From positions 49,737,195 to 49,801,194 of the forward strand of contig CM023538.1 of the NCBI GenBank assembly GCA_013350335.1: DNA of 64,000 bases, read 5' to 3'. Source of the DNA: Chimonanthus salicifolius (taxonomy: Eukaryota > Streptophyta > Magnoliopsida > Laurales > Calycanthaceae). Under the pieces are notes generated by a model. The model was not told the origin of the DNA, did no database searches, and was given only the letters and a program-made list of their open reading frames with translations. A program made the position numbers and the translations under genes. Numbering within the stretch: position 1 is the stretch's first letter; each line of letters begins with the position of its first letter. Shown here piece by piece: positions 46,037 to 57,441 of the stretch.

Positions 46037-47884
46037 TGTTAGAATATATTTAAATATTAGATATATTTAGATATTAAGTTATATTTAGGCGTTGCTTTAT
46101 TAAAAATTTATTTCCTCTTTTAGTGATTTCCCTTTAATCTACTTTCTTTATTTGTATTTCCTTTGCTCAATAAATAAAATCAACGGTCTCTCCTTTATTA
46201 AGGAAGATCCACCAAATTCTTTGTGTATCATTGTACATGGTACCAAAGTGACTTATCATTGGCCTTTGCATCTCCCAATCAGCTTCCTCTTCTCTCCCTC
46301 TCCCAGAGGTGACTCGTCTAGCGGAAGGAGGGGCAGCAATCGTTGATTTCAGTTGCTTCTCTCATTTTAGGTGTCTTTTTTCTCTTTGTTAATATATAAA
46401 CAGTTCCCAGCCAAGTCTTGGCCTCTACTTTGATTGCCTTCGTCAATTGCCTAGTTTGAACCTTCAGTTTCCACCAATGACGGAAACCCCATCTGCGCTA
46501 GGGACAGTGCCCTTTTTCGCTCTCTCTACTTCACCAAATCTTTGTGGACCAGATCTACTTTCAGATCCCCATATCTGTGACAGTCGTACATCTCTCTCAT
46601 ATCCACATGTCTGTGACAGTGCCGTTCCTGCACTATGTGTATTTGCATTTTTTGACGGGGTAGCACTGTATTTTTCACCGTCGTCAACAACCCCTCTCTG
46701 CAAAAACATCTTTCCCCAGATCTACCCCAGATCTTAGCCCAAAATAGTCGTATCTTTCTTGCCCTTCGCCGGACATCGGGTTCTCTTTGCTGCCAACTGA
46801 TCGCTTCCATGCTCTACAACTCATATCTGAAACAAAGCTTCGCCCTTCAGCCAAAGCCTTTACCCACCTAGAAATCAGCACTCCTTTCAGATCTGCAGCC
46901 CAACCTTCGTCTTCTTGATTGTCTACGCTGTGACCAATTGTTCTGAGCGGTTTCCCCAGTGTCTAGTTGTCTGTTTGGCGCTTCCCTGTCCCATCCCTGA
47001 ATATGATCTTGGTTTTTACTAACGCAGATCCCTGTTTCAGGTGACGTTTAGAGCATTGCTTCCGCCCCTTCACAATCTGCTGCACCCTTCTCCAAAGGTG
47101 TCCGACGTCAACAACAACGCATATGTGCTCCAACCATTGCATTGTGTTTCAAATTCTATGATTCTATTGGGATCATGATGCCTCTTGCAGTGTTATTTTC
47201 TCGCCGTTTCTCAGATCTGCGATGGCCTCTTTAACTAATGGAAACCCGTACGGTTTGCCTGGATTTTATCGGCTTCATTTCTCAAGGGGATTCGGATTTG
47301 TCTCCACTCTTGTTGGGCTTCCCGATCTGAGCTCCATGTTGTCGATTGATCAATTCCATAACCGGCTCTCAGCTGTTTCTTCGGTATCTCATACGCCTTT
47401 CATTTTTCAGGCCATTCAACGCATGTATTTATCTCATATTAAGATCATTATTTTTTGTAGGACAACTGTTGTATGGACACTGACGTCTAGAGCTTCATCC
47501 GTGCCAATTTCTCTTTTCCAAACTGCCATCTATGTTTGCAACCTGTCATTTTCCAGCCATTCAGTATGCTGCGAACAAATTTTCTAGGCCAAACAGTGTG
47601 CCATTTTTTTGGCAGTTCACCTGCCCTTTCACCAATTTCCACGCTTCGTGTTCCTTTCCAAACACGCTTCATCTTGCGGCATCGCATTAGAATATATTTA
47701 AATATTAGTATATTTAGATATTAAGCTATATTTAGGTGTTGCTTTATTAAAGATGTATTTCCTCTTTTAGTGATTTCCTTTTTATCTACTTTCTTTATTT
47801 GTATTTCATTTACTCTATAAATAAAATCATTGGTCTCTCCTTCATTAAGAAAGACACACCAAATTCTCTTTGTGTTATTCTGCA
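46037..47884 (+). mobile_element. Non-autonomous LTR element with unrecognised cargo
   Basis: The LTRs are 46037-46237 (TGTTAGAATATA...TTGTACA) and 47686-47884 (CATTAGAATATA...TTCTGCA), about 200 bp each and very similar. Perfect GTATG duplications flank the element. A primer site TGGTACCAAAGTGAC follows the left LTR (46238). The 1.45-kb interior is less AT-rich and pyrimidine-rich (many CTTCGCC, CCTTTC and TTTCAG words). It shows no gag or pol motif on either strand. Short open frames (for example 46447-46737 and 47222-47587) match nothing I recognise. It resembles a small LARD, or an element carrying host-derived sequence. Confidence 0.9.
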
Positions 47885-47889
47885 GTATG

Positions 47890-49115
47890 TAAGAGTTCTT
47901 CCCCTAGAGAAGGATTTCTTTTTATAGAGAACTGCACTCACTAATGTTTCATACTTTGAAATTAACAATACTTAATAATTAACATAAGATATTATACAAT
48001 TTGAAATATTTTATAAATTTTCATTATCCGTGGAGAATAAATATTCCTAAATCGTTGAGTCGGTTTATTTAAATAAGAAAGAATAAGTGAAGGAAGTATA
48101 CTCACATAACTTTGTTAAGGTCCTAATACACGTTGCGAATGTTTGTTTGCAGTAGTTTCTTGGATTATAAGAAGCGTTTTTAGGATTTTCAACCCATATA
48201 CCTGTGATTCAAACACCAAACAACGTCAGTGAGAGAGAAACATTTGCTTCTATTGGACTTGTATTTCTTGAACTTGTTTATAGTAAATCTCGTGGAGTGC
48301 TAATAGCATGATGAAGTTCTTTTTAGAATATCTTAAAATTACGAAATGTTGTTTTTTACTTTAGGATATTATACTTAGTTTTGTTCAACTATATTGCCAA
48401 ATTCATGGCATGAAACTATTTAAGATATAAATAAAGAGGGTTTACAATCGATAACAAGTATTATAAACAAAATTGCCGGTCTATCTCAACAAGATACAAC
48501 AAGATATGGAAGATCACAAATTATGTAAAATGACAAAGTACTCTTAAAATTAAATTCCATAAGAGCTAAGTCCCTTGGAACATTTAGGCTGGCAATTTAG
48601 GTGGTCTACCTTAGAGCTATGTCCTGCAAGGGCCTAGGCTCCGTTTGTATTAGCAAAGAGCCTAAATCTAGTCCAGGTCCATGTTTGCCGATTTAATTTG
48701 AGCTTACAATGGTTTCTATTTGTAAGGCTTGGGCTTAAACGAGCATTTGGGATTATCAGTGAACAAGAATTTTTTCGGCCGTAGATGGATTTAGTTTCGA
48801 TTATGTTATCAAAATACTGTACGGATATAAATTATATTACAGTAAATCATTATAATATTTATACATATATTATAGATAATATACAAAATATTAGTTAAAC
48901 AAACTCAAGCTTTATAAACTCTCACATTTGCTTACCTTCGGGACTATAGGCATGTATCAGGTTTAACCTTTTAAAAGCACTAGGCCTGACAGAGCTATTT
49001 CAAAGTTGAGCCAACTGTTTTGAGCCTGAAAATAAGTTCTATCCAGCCTAATTTTGTTTAAGCCCATATTTTCACGTTTTTTCATTCGGGTTCGGGGTAA
49101 GTCTATGCTTGGCCC
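47890..49115. other. AT-rich intergenic sequence, no gene
   Basis: No convincing reading frame, repeat boundary or splice structure is seen. The stretch 48580-48720 has a locally higher GC content but no recognisable feature. Confidence 0.4.
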
Positions 49116-49119
49116 AGGT

Positions 49120-49385
49120 GTATAAATCTCGGCCGATATTGTGTGTATCGGCCGAGATATCTCTGGCTTTTTATGGCCGAGATATCTCGGCCAATACGCA
49201 CAGTATCGGTCGTACTAGCAAGATATCAGCCGGTATAGCCGAGATCTCGCAGATATCGGCCGATACACATTTATACGACTGATATTTGTCCAAAACAATT
49301 AAGGAGAGAAAGAGATATAGGCCGAGATCAGCCGGGATCCAAGATACCGAGATAACGGCCGAGACGCCAATATCTCGGTAAATGT
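49120..49385. repeat. Second cluster of ATCGGCCGAGATATC dyads
   Basis: Repeated palindromic words TATCGGCCGAGATATC, CCGAGATATCTCGG and ATATCGGCCGATAC in mixed order, ending about ten bases before the LTR at 49395. It is related in wording to 42310-42535 but richer in GAGATATCTC. No coding sequence. Confidence 0.75.
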
Positions 49386-50772
49386 GATTTTTGTTGTAAC
49401 ACCCTGGAATTTCAAAGTTATCATTTTATATGAAAATATTCATATTTACGGAATTGCCATTGTGATAAAATTGATTTGAATTTAAATGGGTCAATGGCTC
49501 AATCAAGACCCAAAGGATGGTAGTTTGTTTACAAAACAAATAAATGGATAAGATAAATTTAAACGGGTCAAGAATCATATTTGGGTCAAATTTTGATAAA
49601 TGGGTCAAAATGGCTAGATGGGACCCAATGGGTCGTGTGAATGGCATGATTAACCATGGATGGAGTTCAAGCTTAGTTAATTTAAGTTTATTAATTGCTT
49701 GAGTTTGGTTTGAGTTGAAATGAATGATGGGTTTAGTTGAGTTGAATTTATTAGTTAAGTTAAATTAAATGAATGAGTTGGGTTGGGTGAGTTGGGTAAA
49801 TGAGTTGGATGAATATGTATTAAATGAGTGAGATGTAGAGATAGAGGGTTTGTAGGTTATTTAAATTCAAACACTAGGAAAACGTTGGTGCATGGGAGGC
49901 ATTACCATGCATGTAACTCCCATTTATGTGATGAATAAAATGGGAGTTACATTTTGAATGGGAGTTACTTTTTGAAGTCACAAGGGTTGCTAGGGACGTT
50001 GGTTGCATGCATGAGCAATTTCATGCATGTAACGGCTACCATGGAGATATGAGGGGTGGTGGCTTTGAGAGTTACAAATGCATGAATAAAGGAGAGAATG
50101 CAAACAATTACAAGGATATGCATAGGCCGTTGGGTACCCTTGGAGGTTCATCTCAAAGATGAAACCCCCAAGGAAGGTATTAAGAAATGAAGGTTACATA
50201 AATGTTTCATATTCAAAATTGTTACATGCATTGGAACCATGAGGATTAACCACCTTAGATGGAAGGTCAAGGGTTAAAAAAATGTTGGAGGGTTTCATCT
50301 CAAGGATGAAACCCCCAAAGGAAATAAGAGTTAAAGATAAATGCAATAGGAGTTACAATTTTTGGGTACCAAAGAGATCACATGGGCTGAATGAAATTTA
50401 GCCAAAGAAGTTTCAGTTTTTCTCTCCCTACCTCTCTCTCTTGGTCGTTCTTTATCTTCCCAAACACTAAGAGCAGCAGCTGGTTAGTGATATGAAATCA
50501 GTCCTTGATTGATTTGTTTCACCAAGACAAAAGCATACCTTGAGCAAAAGAGTTGGCCTCAAGGTATTCCATCCAAAGTCAAAAATTCTATCTCTTTCTC
50601 TCTTTGCCGTTTTCTACCAAGAACAATAGCTGGTTGTTTAAATCAGTCCCTGATCATCAAGGAATCAAGAAGAAGGAGAGGCTAAGAAAGGACAAGGAAC
50701 AAGCCGGAGGGAAGATCAATTGGAGGAGTCGCGGAAACGGTAGGTTTTTCGATGAACAATTTTTAAATCATA

Positions 50773-52066
50773 ATCCGGCCATTGGATGGCCGAATCTAAC
50801 AAAGGTTAAATATTGGTTGGAAGTACATGAATGAGATAAAAAGATGGACCATAGGGTTCGGCCCATTGGATGGCCAAACCCCATGGAAATAATGGATTTA
50901 TTTAGATGGTTTTTGGAAATTAAAACCATACAAATTTGGGACTGTTTTTAGATGATTTTAAGTGTGTGTTTTAAAAAGGTTAAAACATAAATAAGGACGT
51001 TTGTTTTGGACATAAATGAATGATTAAGAAATTCAAAACCAAAGGTCATAGGGTTCGGCCACCATGGAGGGCCGAACCCCATGCAAATAATGGTTTGGTT
51101 TTGATGTATTTGAAACATATAAACCATGAAGTTGGTGGACTGTTTTGGGTTATTATTTAAGATGTAAATACATGTTTTAGAATGGTTAAAAACATGGATT
51201 TGGGTGCTGGTTTCAGACCCAAGATAAAGGGTTAAAGGTTCAAAATTAATTTCATGGTGTTCGGCCAATAAGCATGGCCGAACCCTATGAAATTGGGCTA
51301 ATTTTAGGATGGTTGTATGAAGGGTAAAACCTGATTTTAATATACTGTTATTACATGATTAATTGAGGTTTAAAAACAGTAAACGTAATCATTGGGTTCA
51401 GCCATCATAGAGGGCCGAACCCCATGTAAAATGATGTTGGTTTTCATGTTGAGAACCCCATGGAAACCATGGAAACCATGAAAACCCATGGACTGTTTTG
51501 TGGAATAATTGGGTTAAGTTTATGATGGACATTAGGTATTATTTATATGCTTTGATTTAAGAGTAATATATGTTGTTTATGGAGTTAATATGGGTAAGTA
51601 ATCAGCCCACATGAATGATGGAAATTGGGGATAAAAATCACATTGGTGAGGTTCGGCCATGTGTATGGCCGAACCCCACTAATGGTAATTGTGGGACATA
51701 ATGGTTGGTTTATATGAAGATATGTAAGGTTTAAGAAAGATCAAATTAAGTGGTGTGGTTCAACCGTGTGTATGGCCGAACCCCACTAAAGATGGTTTTA
51801 TGTTTGGTGATGGAAGTTAGCTAATTTAAAGCAAAGGTTGGTCTCAATGGCACAATCGTAATTATGGCTGAAATGATCAAAAATAAAATGATCATATGAT
51901 GGGATAAATGGGCTAAAACCAAAGTAGTAAGGTTCAGCCATAATGTATGGCCGAACCCTACCAAGGTTCATTTAGAAGTTTGGGTAATTAGATAGGTTTT
52001 AATTAAATAAATGAATGACCAAAGTTTTAATGGATGAGGTTCGGCTATGGCTTTGGCCGAACCCCA
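50773..52066. repeat. Nine dispersed TTCGGCC...GGCCGAA dyads in LTR copy C
   Basis: Copies begin at about 50773, 50854, 51051, 51258, 51394, 51648, 51754, 51929 and 52037. Most have GGTTCGGCCA, 6-10 variable bases, then TGGCCGAACCCCA. The right half is better conserved than the left half. The DNA between copies is unrelated from copy to copy. Confidence 0.85.
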
Positions 52067-52356
52067 CTAGGTGGTTCTTGGAACATTAAGCTTTGCTGTA
52101 AATTAGGTGGATAAATGATTAACTTGCTGCCATGTACATAGGGTATTCGGATTTTTAGAACGGTGAGCCAGCCGTGATCGGAAGACGGTCCAAAGGAAGG
52201 ATCGAACAAAGTAAACTATTGTAGGTTTCCTACCTTGTTGTAACCACATAACTTATTTGCTGTTTTATGTTATTTGAATAAGATATTTGAATCAAATGTT
52301 ATATTTACAAATGGCATGTTTGCATAGACATCTCATGCATGGCATGGGATGATGGT

Positions 52357-52510
52357 GTAGTAACCGGAGGCCACACTCCGTCGGGGCGTCCGAAAGACCA
52401 CTGTGGGGTACCCTGATGATGAGAATCCCATCAGGAGGAATCCGGAGGCCACACTCTGTCGGGGCGTCCGAAAGACCACTGTGGGTTACCTTGACGATGA
52501 GAATCCCGTC
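52357..52510 (+). repeat. Two-copy tandem block in LTR copy C
   Basis: Two units contain GGAGGCCACACTC.GTCGG and GGGGCGTCCGAAAGACCACT, each followed by a small hairpin (CCTGATGATGAGAATCCCATCAGG in the first unit; TTGACGATGAGAATCCCGTCAA in the second). The counterpart in copy D is at 10020-10190. Confidence 0.8.
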
Positions 52511-53329
52511 AAGTGATGTCTATGTTGAATGGTGATGGGTGGGACTCATTACATGTTCATTTCATACATAGCATGTTTTTTTATTGAATTTTGTTACACA
52601 TGTACTATCATTATATTATTTGTATGTTTGACTAACCAAGTGGTAGCCCTATTCGGAAACTCTACTGGGCGCGTTGATCTAACGCCCTATCTATATCCTT
52701 AGTGGATGATGCAGGGAAAGGAAAGAACGTGGTTGGAGAAGAGGACCAAGTACGGAAACTTGGGCCGTTTGAATGATTGGAACGGACTATGAATGGATTA
52801 TTTATGGATTTGTTATTTGATTTATTTGGACAATGTAATTTGTTAATTAGATGTTGGCATGTAATAAGTAGTTAAGTAGATGCTATGGTTGGATTTATTT
52901 GAATGGTTTGGAATGAATAGTAGACTAAGGTTATATAATAATTTTGGAGAATAAATAAGGTACTTTGCTATCTAAGAATGGAAAGTTGGATTAGTCATAG
53001 GATCTATTATAACCTCAGTTAGATTTAGACTAAATTAATTCCGCTAGTTATATATGTACCATGTGCGGATCAGTTTTATGGACTTAGTTCATACGCACAT
53101 GGGCTTGGCCAGTTAAGGGTCGGATTTAGAGATCCGAACTTAACTCGCGTCGTGACATTCCGCCCCGATCAATTGTTGATTATTATTATATTAAAAAAAA
53201 AAATAAACTCTGAAAATTAGAGTGAAAAGGGCGGGGTGTTACATTTGTACCCCTGGCTCAGCCCAAGTTGCATTACCATCTAAAATTCCGCGTACACAAC
53301 ATGAGTTTTAGGACCTAAGGATGGTGCAT

Positions 53330-53502
53330 CTACTTTTTCTTTTGGATTTACAAGTGGGAAACTCAGACACAGTCCTACTAAAACCTCCACAGGTGAACCC
53401 ACTACCCCTAGGACATACCAAGGTTAGGCCATGGGGGTTCGAACTTGTAACCTCCCGCTTCTTGAGGCGGGAGGCAACCAGTTGAACTACACTCAGTGAC
53501 AA
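53330..53502 (-). mobile_element. tRNA-derived SINE
   Basis: The minus strand starts GTGTAGTTCAACTGGTTGCC, a Pol III A-box region (53477-53497). A B box, CAAGTTCGAACCCCC, follows at 53433-53447, then a SINE body ending CCCACTTGTAAATCC. A hairpin, CTCCCGCC...GGCGGGAG-like (CCCGCCTCAAGAAGCGGG), lies between the boxes. It is not a functional tRNA gene: the cloverleaf is incomplete. Confidence 0.7.
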
Positions 53503-53529
53503 GGACACACATCGTACGAGTGCCACTGA

Positions 53530-54436
53530 TAAAAGATTAGTAGTAAATCATTGTCCCATTTACAAACTTTTGTACATTTTTTTTAATATTTACATCGAAA
53601 TTGTGGATGAATCGGTCAAACTCACCAAATTCAAAGATATCATCTTTTTCTTTTTCTATATTTTTAGTTGTTTTTGCATGATTTTCTTCTGTTTCAAATA
53701 ACAACATGATAATGGTAGATCAATTCTTCTGACTCACAAAATTCAATTTTAAACTATTTACTTTTTAGTCTTCTTACACAAATTTATCTATTTTCTAATA
53801 TATAATATTTCAAACTCACCAATTTGAATCTTAAATTTTTAGCCATTTTTCAGGATGATGGTTTTTTTTTTTTTTTTTTTGCTTTCTAACATCGAAGCAA
53901 ATCAACCATTTAATGAATGAAAAATAAAGATTTATTTGACAATAAGTACAAATTCTGTTTTATATATTGATTGAGTAAAGAAATGAAAACATTAATGCCA
54001 CAACAAGTTGAAAATTTAGAAATTCAGTAGTTTTGAGAAACCACTAGTTTGAGATACAAGTGCCAGTAAGGCCCAGAGTTGAGGGATTTTTAGATAAGTG
54101 TGTGAGAATTAGTTCTACTTTGGACTTAGGTTGAGTGTAGTGTGGCATGGTGTGGCTCATGTGCTGATGTGCACGCATATTTGTATACTTGCACATGAGC
54201 ATGGCCACATTAAACAAGACCTAATAATCCATTCCAACATTCTTCTTCTTCCTTTTTTTCTAGTCGTGACGTAGAATCAGCATTGGAGTATGTCATGTGC
54301 AAAACACACCTCTCTAGAAGGCCCTCAATGGCCACCATAGTCCTTTGAATCCCTGATTTACAATACAGAGACCACTATTTCTCCCTTTTCTTTTTGCTTC
54401 CTTACCATTTTCATTTTCTTTGTCTGTATGTTAACA
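53530..54436. other. AT-rich intergenic sequence with one hairpin
   Basis: No gene. A poly-T tract lies at about 53862-53880. An inverted repeat GTGTGGCTCATGTGC...GCACATGAGCATGGCCACA lies at 54153-54211. The rest is featureless. Confidence 0.4.
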
Positions 54437-54441
54437 ATGTG

Positions 54442-54771
54442 TGTTGGGGCTGCGAACAAATCTCACATTAAAAGTGCAGAAGGAGATCCAGAAATTTATG
54501 AAGAACTTGGATTACTCTACCTAATCGGCTAGTCTTTTGGGTTGGATACTCAGTCTTAACGAGTGGCATCAAAGTGATGTCTAAGGCTACCTTATTTTGA
54601 CTCAGGAGATCTACCAGGCAGACAGGATGGCTGGCCTCATTTGAGGGGGGATTGTTGGAGCTGTGAACGAGTCCCACATTAGAACTGTAGAGGGTGATTT
54701 AGGGATTTATAAAGGATTTAGGTCGCTCCACCTATAGCCTAATCTTTGGGGTTGGATATGCAGTCTTAATA
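54442..54771 (+). mobile_element. TRIM-like mini LTR element
   Basis: Two related blocks, 54442-54563 and 54653-54771, both start TGTTGG.GCTG.GAAC and share CTCACATTA/CCCACATTA, GGGTTGGATA and CAGTCTTAA. TGGCATCAAAG (a decayed tRNA-Met primer site) follows the first, and TTTGAGGGGGGATTG precedes the second. The interior is only about 90 bp. Flanks ATGTG and GTGTG differ by one transition. No coding sequence. Confidence 0.65.
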
Positions 54772-55811
54772 GTGTGATTGGCTGATTGGAGAAATAAGTT
54801 GTTCCTTTGGGTGGTACCATTGTGAATTTGATCAAAATCTAAGTTATTGATTGAAGCAAAGGTTGTTCAATTTTATAGTGAAACAAGTCAATAGCCCTTT
54901 TGCACCAAGTGTTTACTTGCTTATTTATTTTAGAAAAATAATTTCATAAAAAATATATTTAGATTCAATTTATCTTAATTGACCGTTGTTATGATATATA
55001 GCCTCGTATAAAGTTGTGGAAATGAGAAGCTTTTGCTCTTCGTTTAGAAATTTTTATTTTAGTTTAAAATGAATGAACTGTTGTCATGATAGGCAAAGAA
55101 GACCTTGTTCTCATTACATTTTAGTTCTCAGATCCCTCTTTCTTTTCTCTGTTCTTCCATCCCATCTCCTACCCACCACAGCCCCCCTTTTCCCAGCCTT
55201 CATCTTCCTTGCAAGTCCATTTGCATTTGGGCAAGCATAAGAAAATGAAGAATCTTTCTAAGCCTAAGGCAATGCCTCCTAATCCACCACCCTCCAGCTT
55301 TGGCGTTACCAATCTCAACTCCGAGGCAGTTGATATTGAGAGAACTGTTCTCAACAAATATTATAGCGATGAAGTCAAGATCTACAACTTGATTAAATCC
55401 TTTAAGCTAGGGATCTCCATGCCTCTTGGGGCATCCGAAGTCTTGATTGCCTGAGCAGAGGCCCCATTCTTGGTAGAAATGCAAGATGAGTTCAATAAAA
55501 ATCTAAAGTCTTGTGAAGATGATGAGGAAAAAATCGAGCTTATAGCCAAATTCATCTTCAAACACAAACGTAAATTCATTCCCAAATCTGTGCCATCACC
55601 CTTGATGGAATTGGGGGAGGATCGTGCATCTCTCTATCAGAAGCATAGCTTTTCTGAAACCCTCATGGGTAGGGAATATTTTTCTGGAATGTCATTCGAC
55701 AACCAGTACGTCTTCGATCTACAAAGTTTCTATGGCTCAACTGATGAGGTAAAAATTTCTATGATCTCTTCTGCCATTGCCTCGTGAGCTCATGCCACTC
55801 TAGTGATGGAG

Positions 55812-55816
55812 AAAAA
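55812..55816. repeat. Target-site duplication AAAAA, left copy
   Basis: AAAAA recurs at 56510-56514 outside the right LTR. As a homopolymer it is weaker evidence than a mixed sequence, but its position is exact. Confidence 0.65.
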
Positions 55817-56509
55817 TGTAACGCCCCAATCCGTCCAAAACAATATTGTCCGCTTTGGGACCGCAGTCAGGTCCGCACGACTTTGTTTCTGGCGAGCATC
55901 AAAAGGAATACTCCCAAAAAGCCTTGTGCTATATGGAGGAGGATTCCAATCTTATATACAGTGGAACACAACCCTCACTGGGCGACGTGGGACTTCTCAC
56001 ATGTGCCTAGCGCCAGGCTCATTCTTGGCAATGTTATCTCAAGTGGGACGCCTGGATCTCAAGGTAGTGGGCCCCTTGGGGGGGGGGGGGGTATTATAGC
56101 CTGCCCCCTTAAGACCAGAGTTGCACCCGGCTCCATCCACCAGTCCTAGTTCCATCCACCAGACCAAACACTGCACCAGCCAACTCCCATAGTCCGAGAG
56201 TTAAACCGTGCTCTGATTTCATTTGTAAGGCCCAGTCCACCCAGCACAATATTGTCCGCTTTGGCCTCGCAACCAAGCTTGCATAGCTTTGTTCTTAAGG
56301 AGCATCCCAAGGAATGCTCCCAAAAGGCCTTGTGCTAGATGGAGGAGGATTCCAATCTTATATACAGTAATATAGAGGAGCATAACCCTCACTGGGCGAT
56401 GTAGGACTTCCCACATGCGCCTAGCCCCCGACTCATTCTTTTTGTGATTTTATCTCAGGTGGGACACCTAGATCTCATGGCACTGGGCCCTTTAGGGTGG
56501 GGTATTACA
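55817..56509 (-). mobile_element. TRIM element inserted in the LINE
   Basis: The LTRs are 55817-56098 (282 bp) and 56224-56509 (286 bp). Both start TGTAA.GCCCA.TCC, share ACAATATTGTCCGCTTTGG and GATGGAGGAGGATTCCAATC-type words, and end GGTATTATA or GGTATTACA. On the minus strand a primer site (AAATCAGAGCACGG, decayed TGGTATCAGAGC) follows the right LTR and a purine tract (TCTTAAGGGGGCAGG) precedes the left LTR. The interior is 125 bp and non-coding. A 14-G run lies at 56078-56091. Confidence 0.9.
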
Positions 56510-57436
56510 AAAAAGATCACAGCAATGGAAACCTCACCTCATACACGGCGAGTACTGCTGGCATACCTTCTCGAATCCCACCTTCCTTCCCAACTAGTAA
56601 TAGTGAAGGATCACGTTATGCTTTCAACTTCACCCTTTGGATGTAGCCTCAATCCAAAATCAAAGAAACGAGGCAGTTAGTCACCAACAAAACACCTTCC
56701 CAAGGTCCAAAATACTGTAGTTGTTACAAAGGTAATTAGCCCTCTCTTTAACCCTATAGAGACTCTTCGACCGATGGAGAGGAAAGATGGTCTAGTTGCC
56801 AGTACCACTTTGCTAATCCATTAAACGGTTGTTGGGAGTCCATTAGTCCAGTCGGTTAATACATTTGCTAAACCAACAAGCAACACCTCCTCCCTGTGAG
56901 CTACTGTAAGCACCCCTATCATCAACCAGAGTACCACCTCACCTATTTCGAGAGCTAAAATTTCTAACTCCCCATTGGGAGGGGAAAAAACCCCACAATG
57001 GGGCACCCTATTCTAGAAGCCAAAGAAAACTTCTCTTACACTGGATGATGTCCCTCCTAGCATTGATATCCCTTATCATTCTAACTTCTCTCAAAGTGAG
57101 CTTGCAGACGGTGAAGTGTCCTTTAAGTCCATTCTCGTCAGGTTCTTCCTAGGAAAAATGCTTTGGTATCCAATGGTAAAAATCGGTTTGCTAAAACAGT
57201 GGAACACGCTTGTGGGGCTAGTGCTTCAATGCCTTCATGATGTCTTTTCCTTCAAATTTTCCAATGAAGAGGTGGACCATGAACACCCTGTTAGACAAGG
57301 ATCATCCTAATACTATTCCCATTTGAGCAAAACTTCTAACCTTAATGTGGTGCTCAGAACAACTCGAAACCTTAGCAAGGTTACCAGCCTCATTGGCAAG
57401 CCAATGTTCATGGACTCAGCGACTACTAAGGGAACT

Positions 57437-57441
57437 AATTT
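57437..57441. repeat. Target-site duplication AATTT, left copy
   Basis: AATTT recurs exactly at 60664-60668 beyond the solo LTR. Removing the insert restores a continuous LINE reading frame across the site. Confidence 0.9.

Larger units (their letters stand above)
49395..53243 (+). mobile_element. Solo LTR (copy C), 3.85 kb
   Basis: It begins TGTAACACCCTGGAATTTC and ends GGGCGGGGTGTTACA, with perfect TTTGT duplications at 49390-49394 and 53244-53248. It is the plus-strand counterpart of copy D (9225-12609). Inner landmarks are an A/G-rich untranslated-looking stretch to 50750, nine TTCGGCC...GGCCGAA dyads, a doubled block at 52357-52510, CTACTGGGCGCGTTGA at 52667, and CTCGCGTCGTGACATTC near 53140. 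The last two also occur in the LTR ending at 19250. No primer site, purine tract or protein domain. Confidence 0.9.
55209..57436 (+). pseudogene. L1-type LINE, ORF1 region (interrupted)
   Basis: One frame from 55209 to 55787 is open except for a TGA at 55452; an ATG at 55245 (KMKNLSKPK) is a plausible start. I do not recognise its N-terminal domain. After the TRIM at 55817-56509 the host sequence continues in broken frames to 57436. The end (GKPMFMDSATTKGTN) joins, across the solo LTR, to 60669 onward (ARIYVEVSTKQQLPD, then YDWRPKICSPC). That is the DUF4283 / zinc-knuckle end typical of plant L1 ORF1, an RNA-binding chaperone. Many stops and two insertions make it dead. The polarity matches the endonuclease at 61195. 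Confidence 0.65.

Noticed and set aside
46447..47587. Protein-coding gene inside the 46037-47884 element
   Set aside because: Several short frames on both strands overlap, none shows a domain or convincing splice structure, and there is no continuous frame. I described it as unrecognised cargo instead.
53433..53500. Possible tRNA gene with A and B boxes
   Set aside because: The boxes are good but the stems do not pair as a tRNA and a SINE body follows. It was called a SINE.
56078..56091. 14-G run as a regulatory quadruplex
   Set aside because: It is absent from the partner LTR and fits slippage or a sequencing error better than a conserved element.
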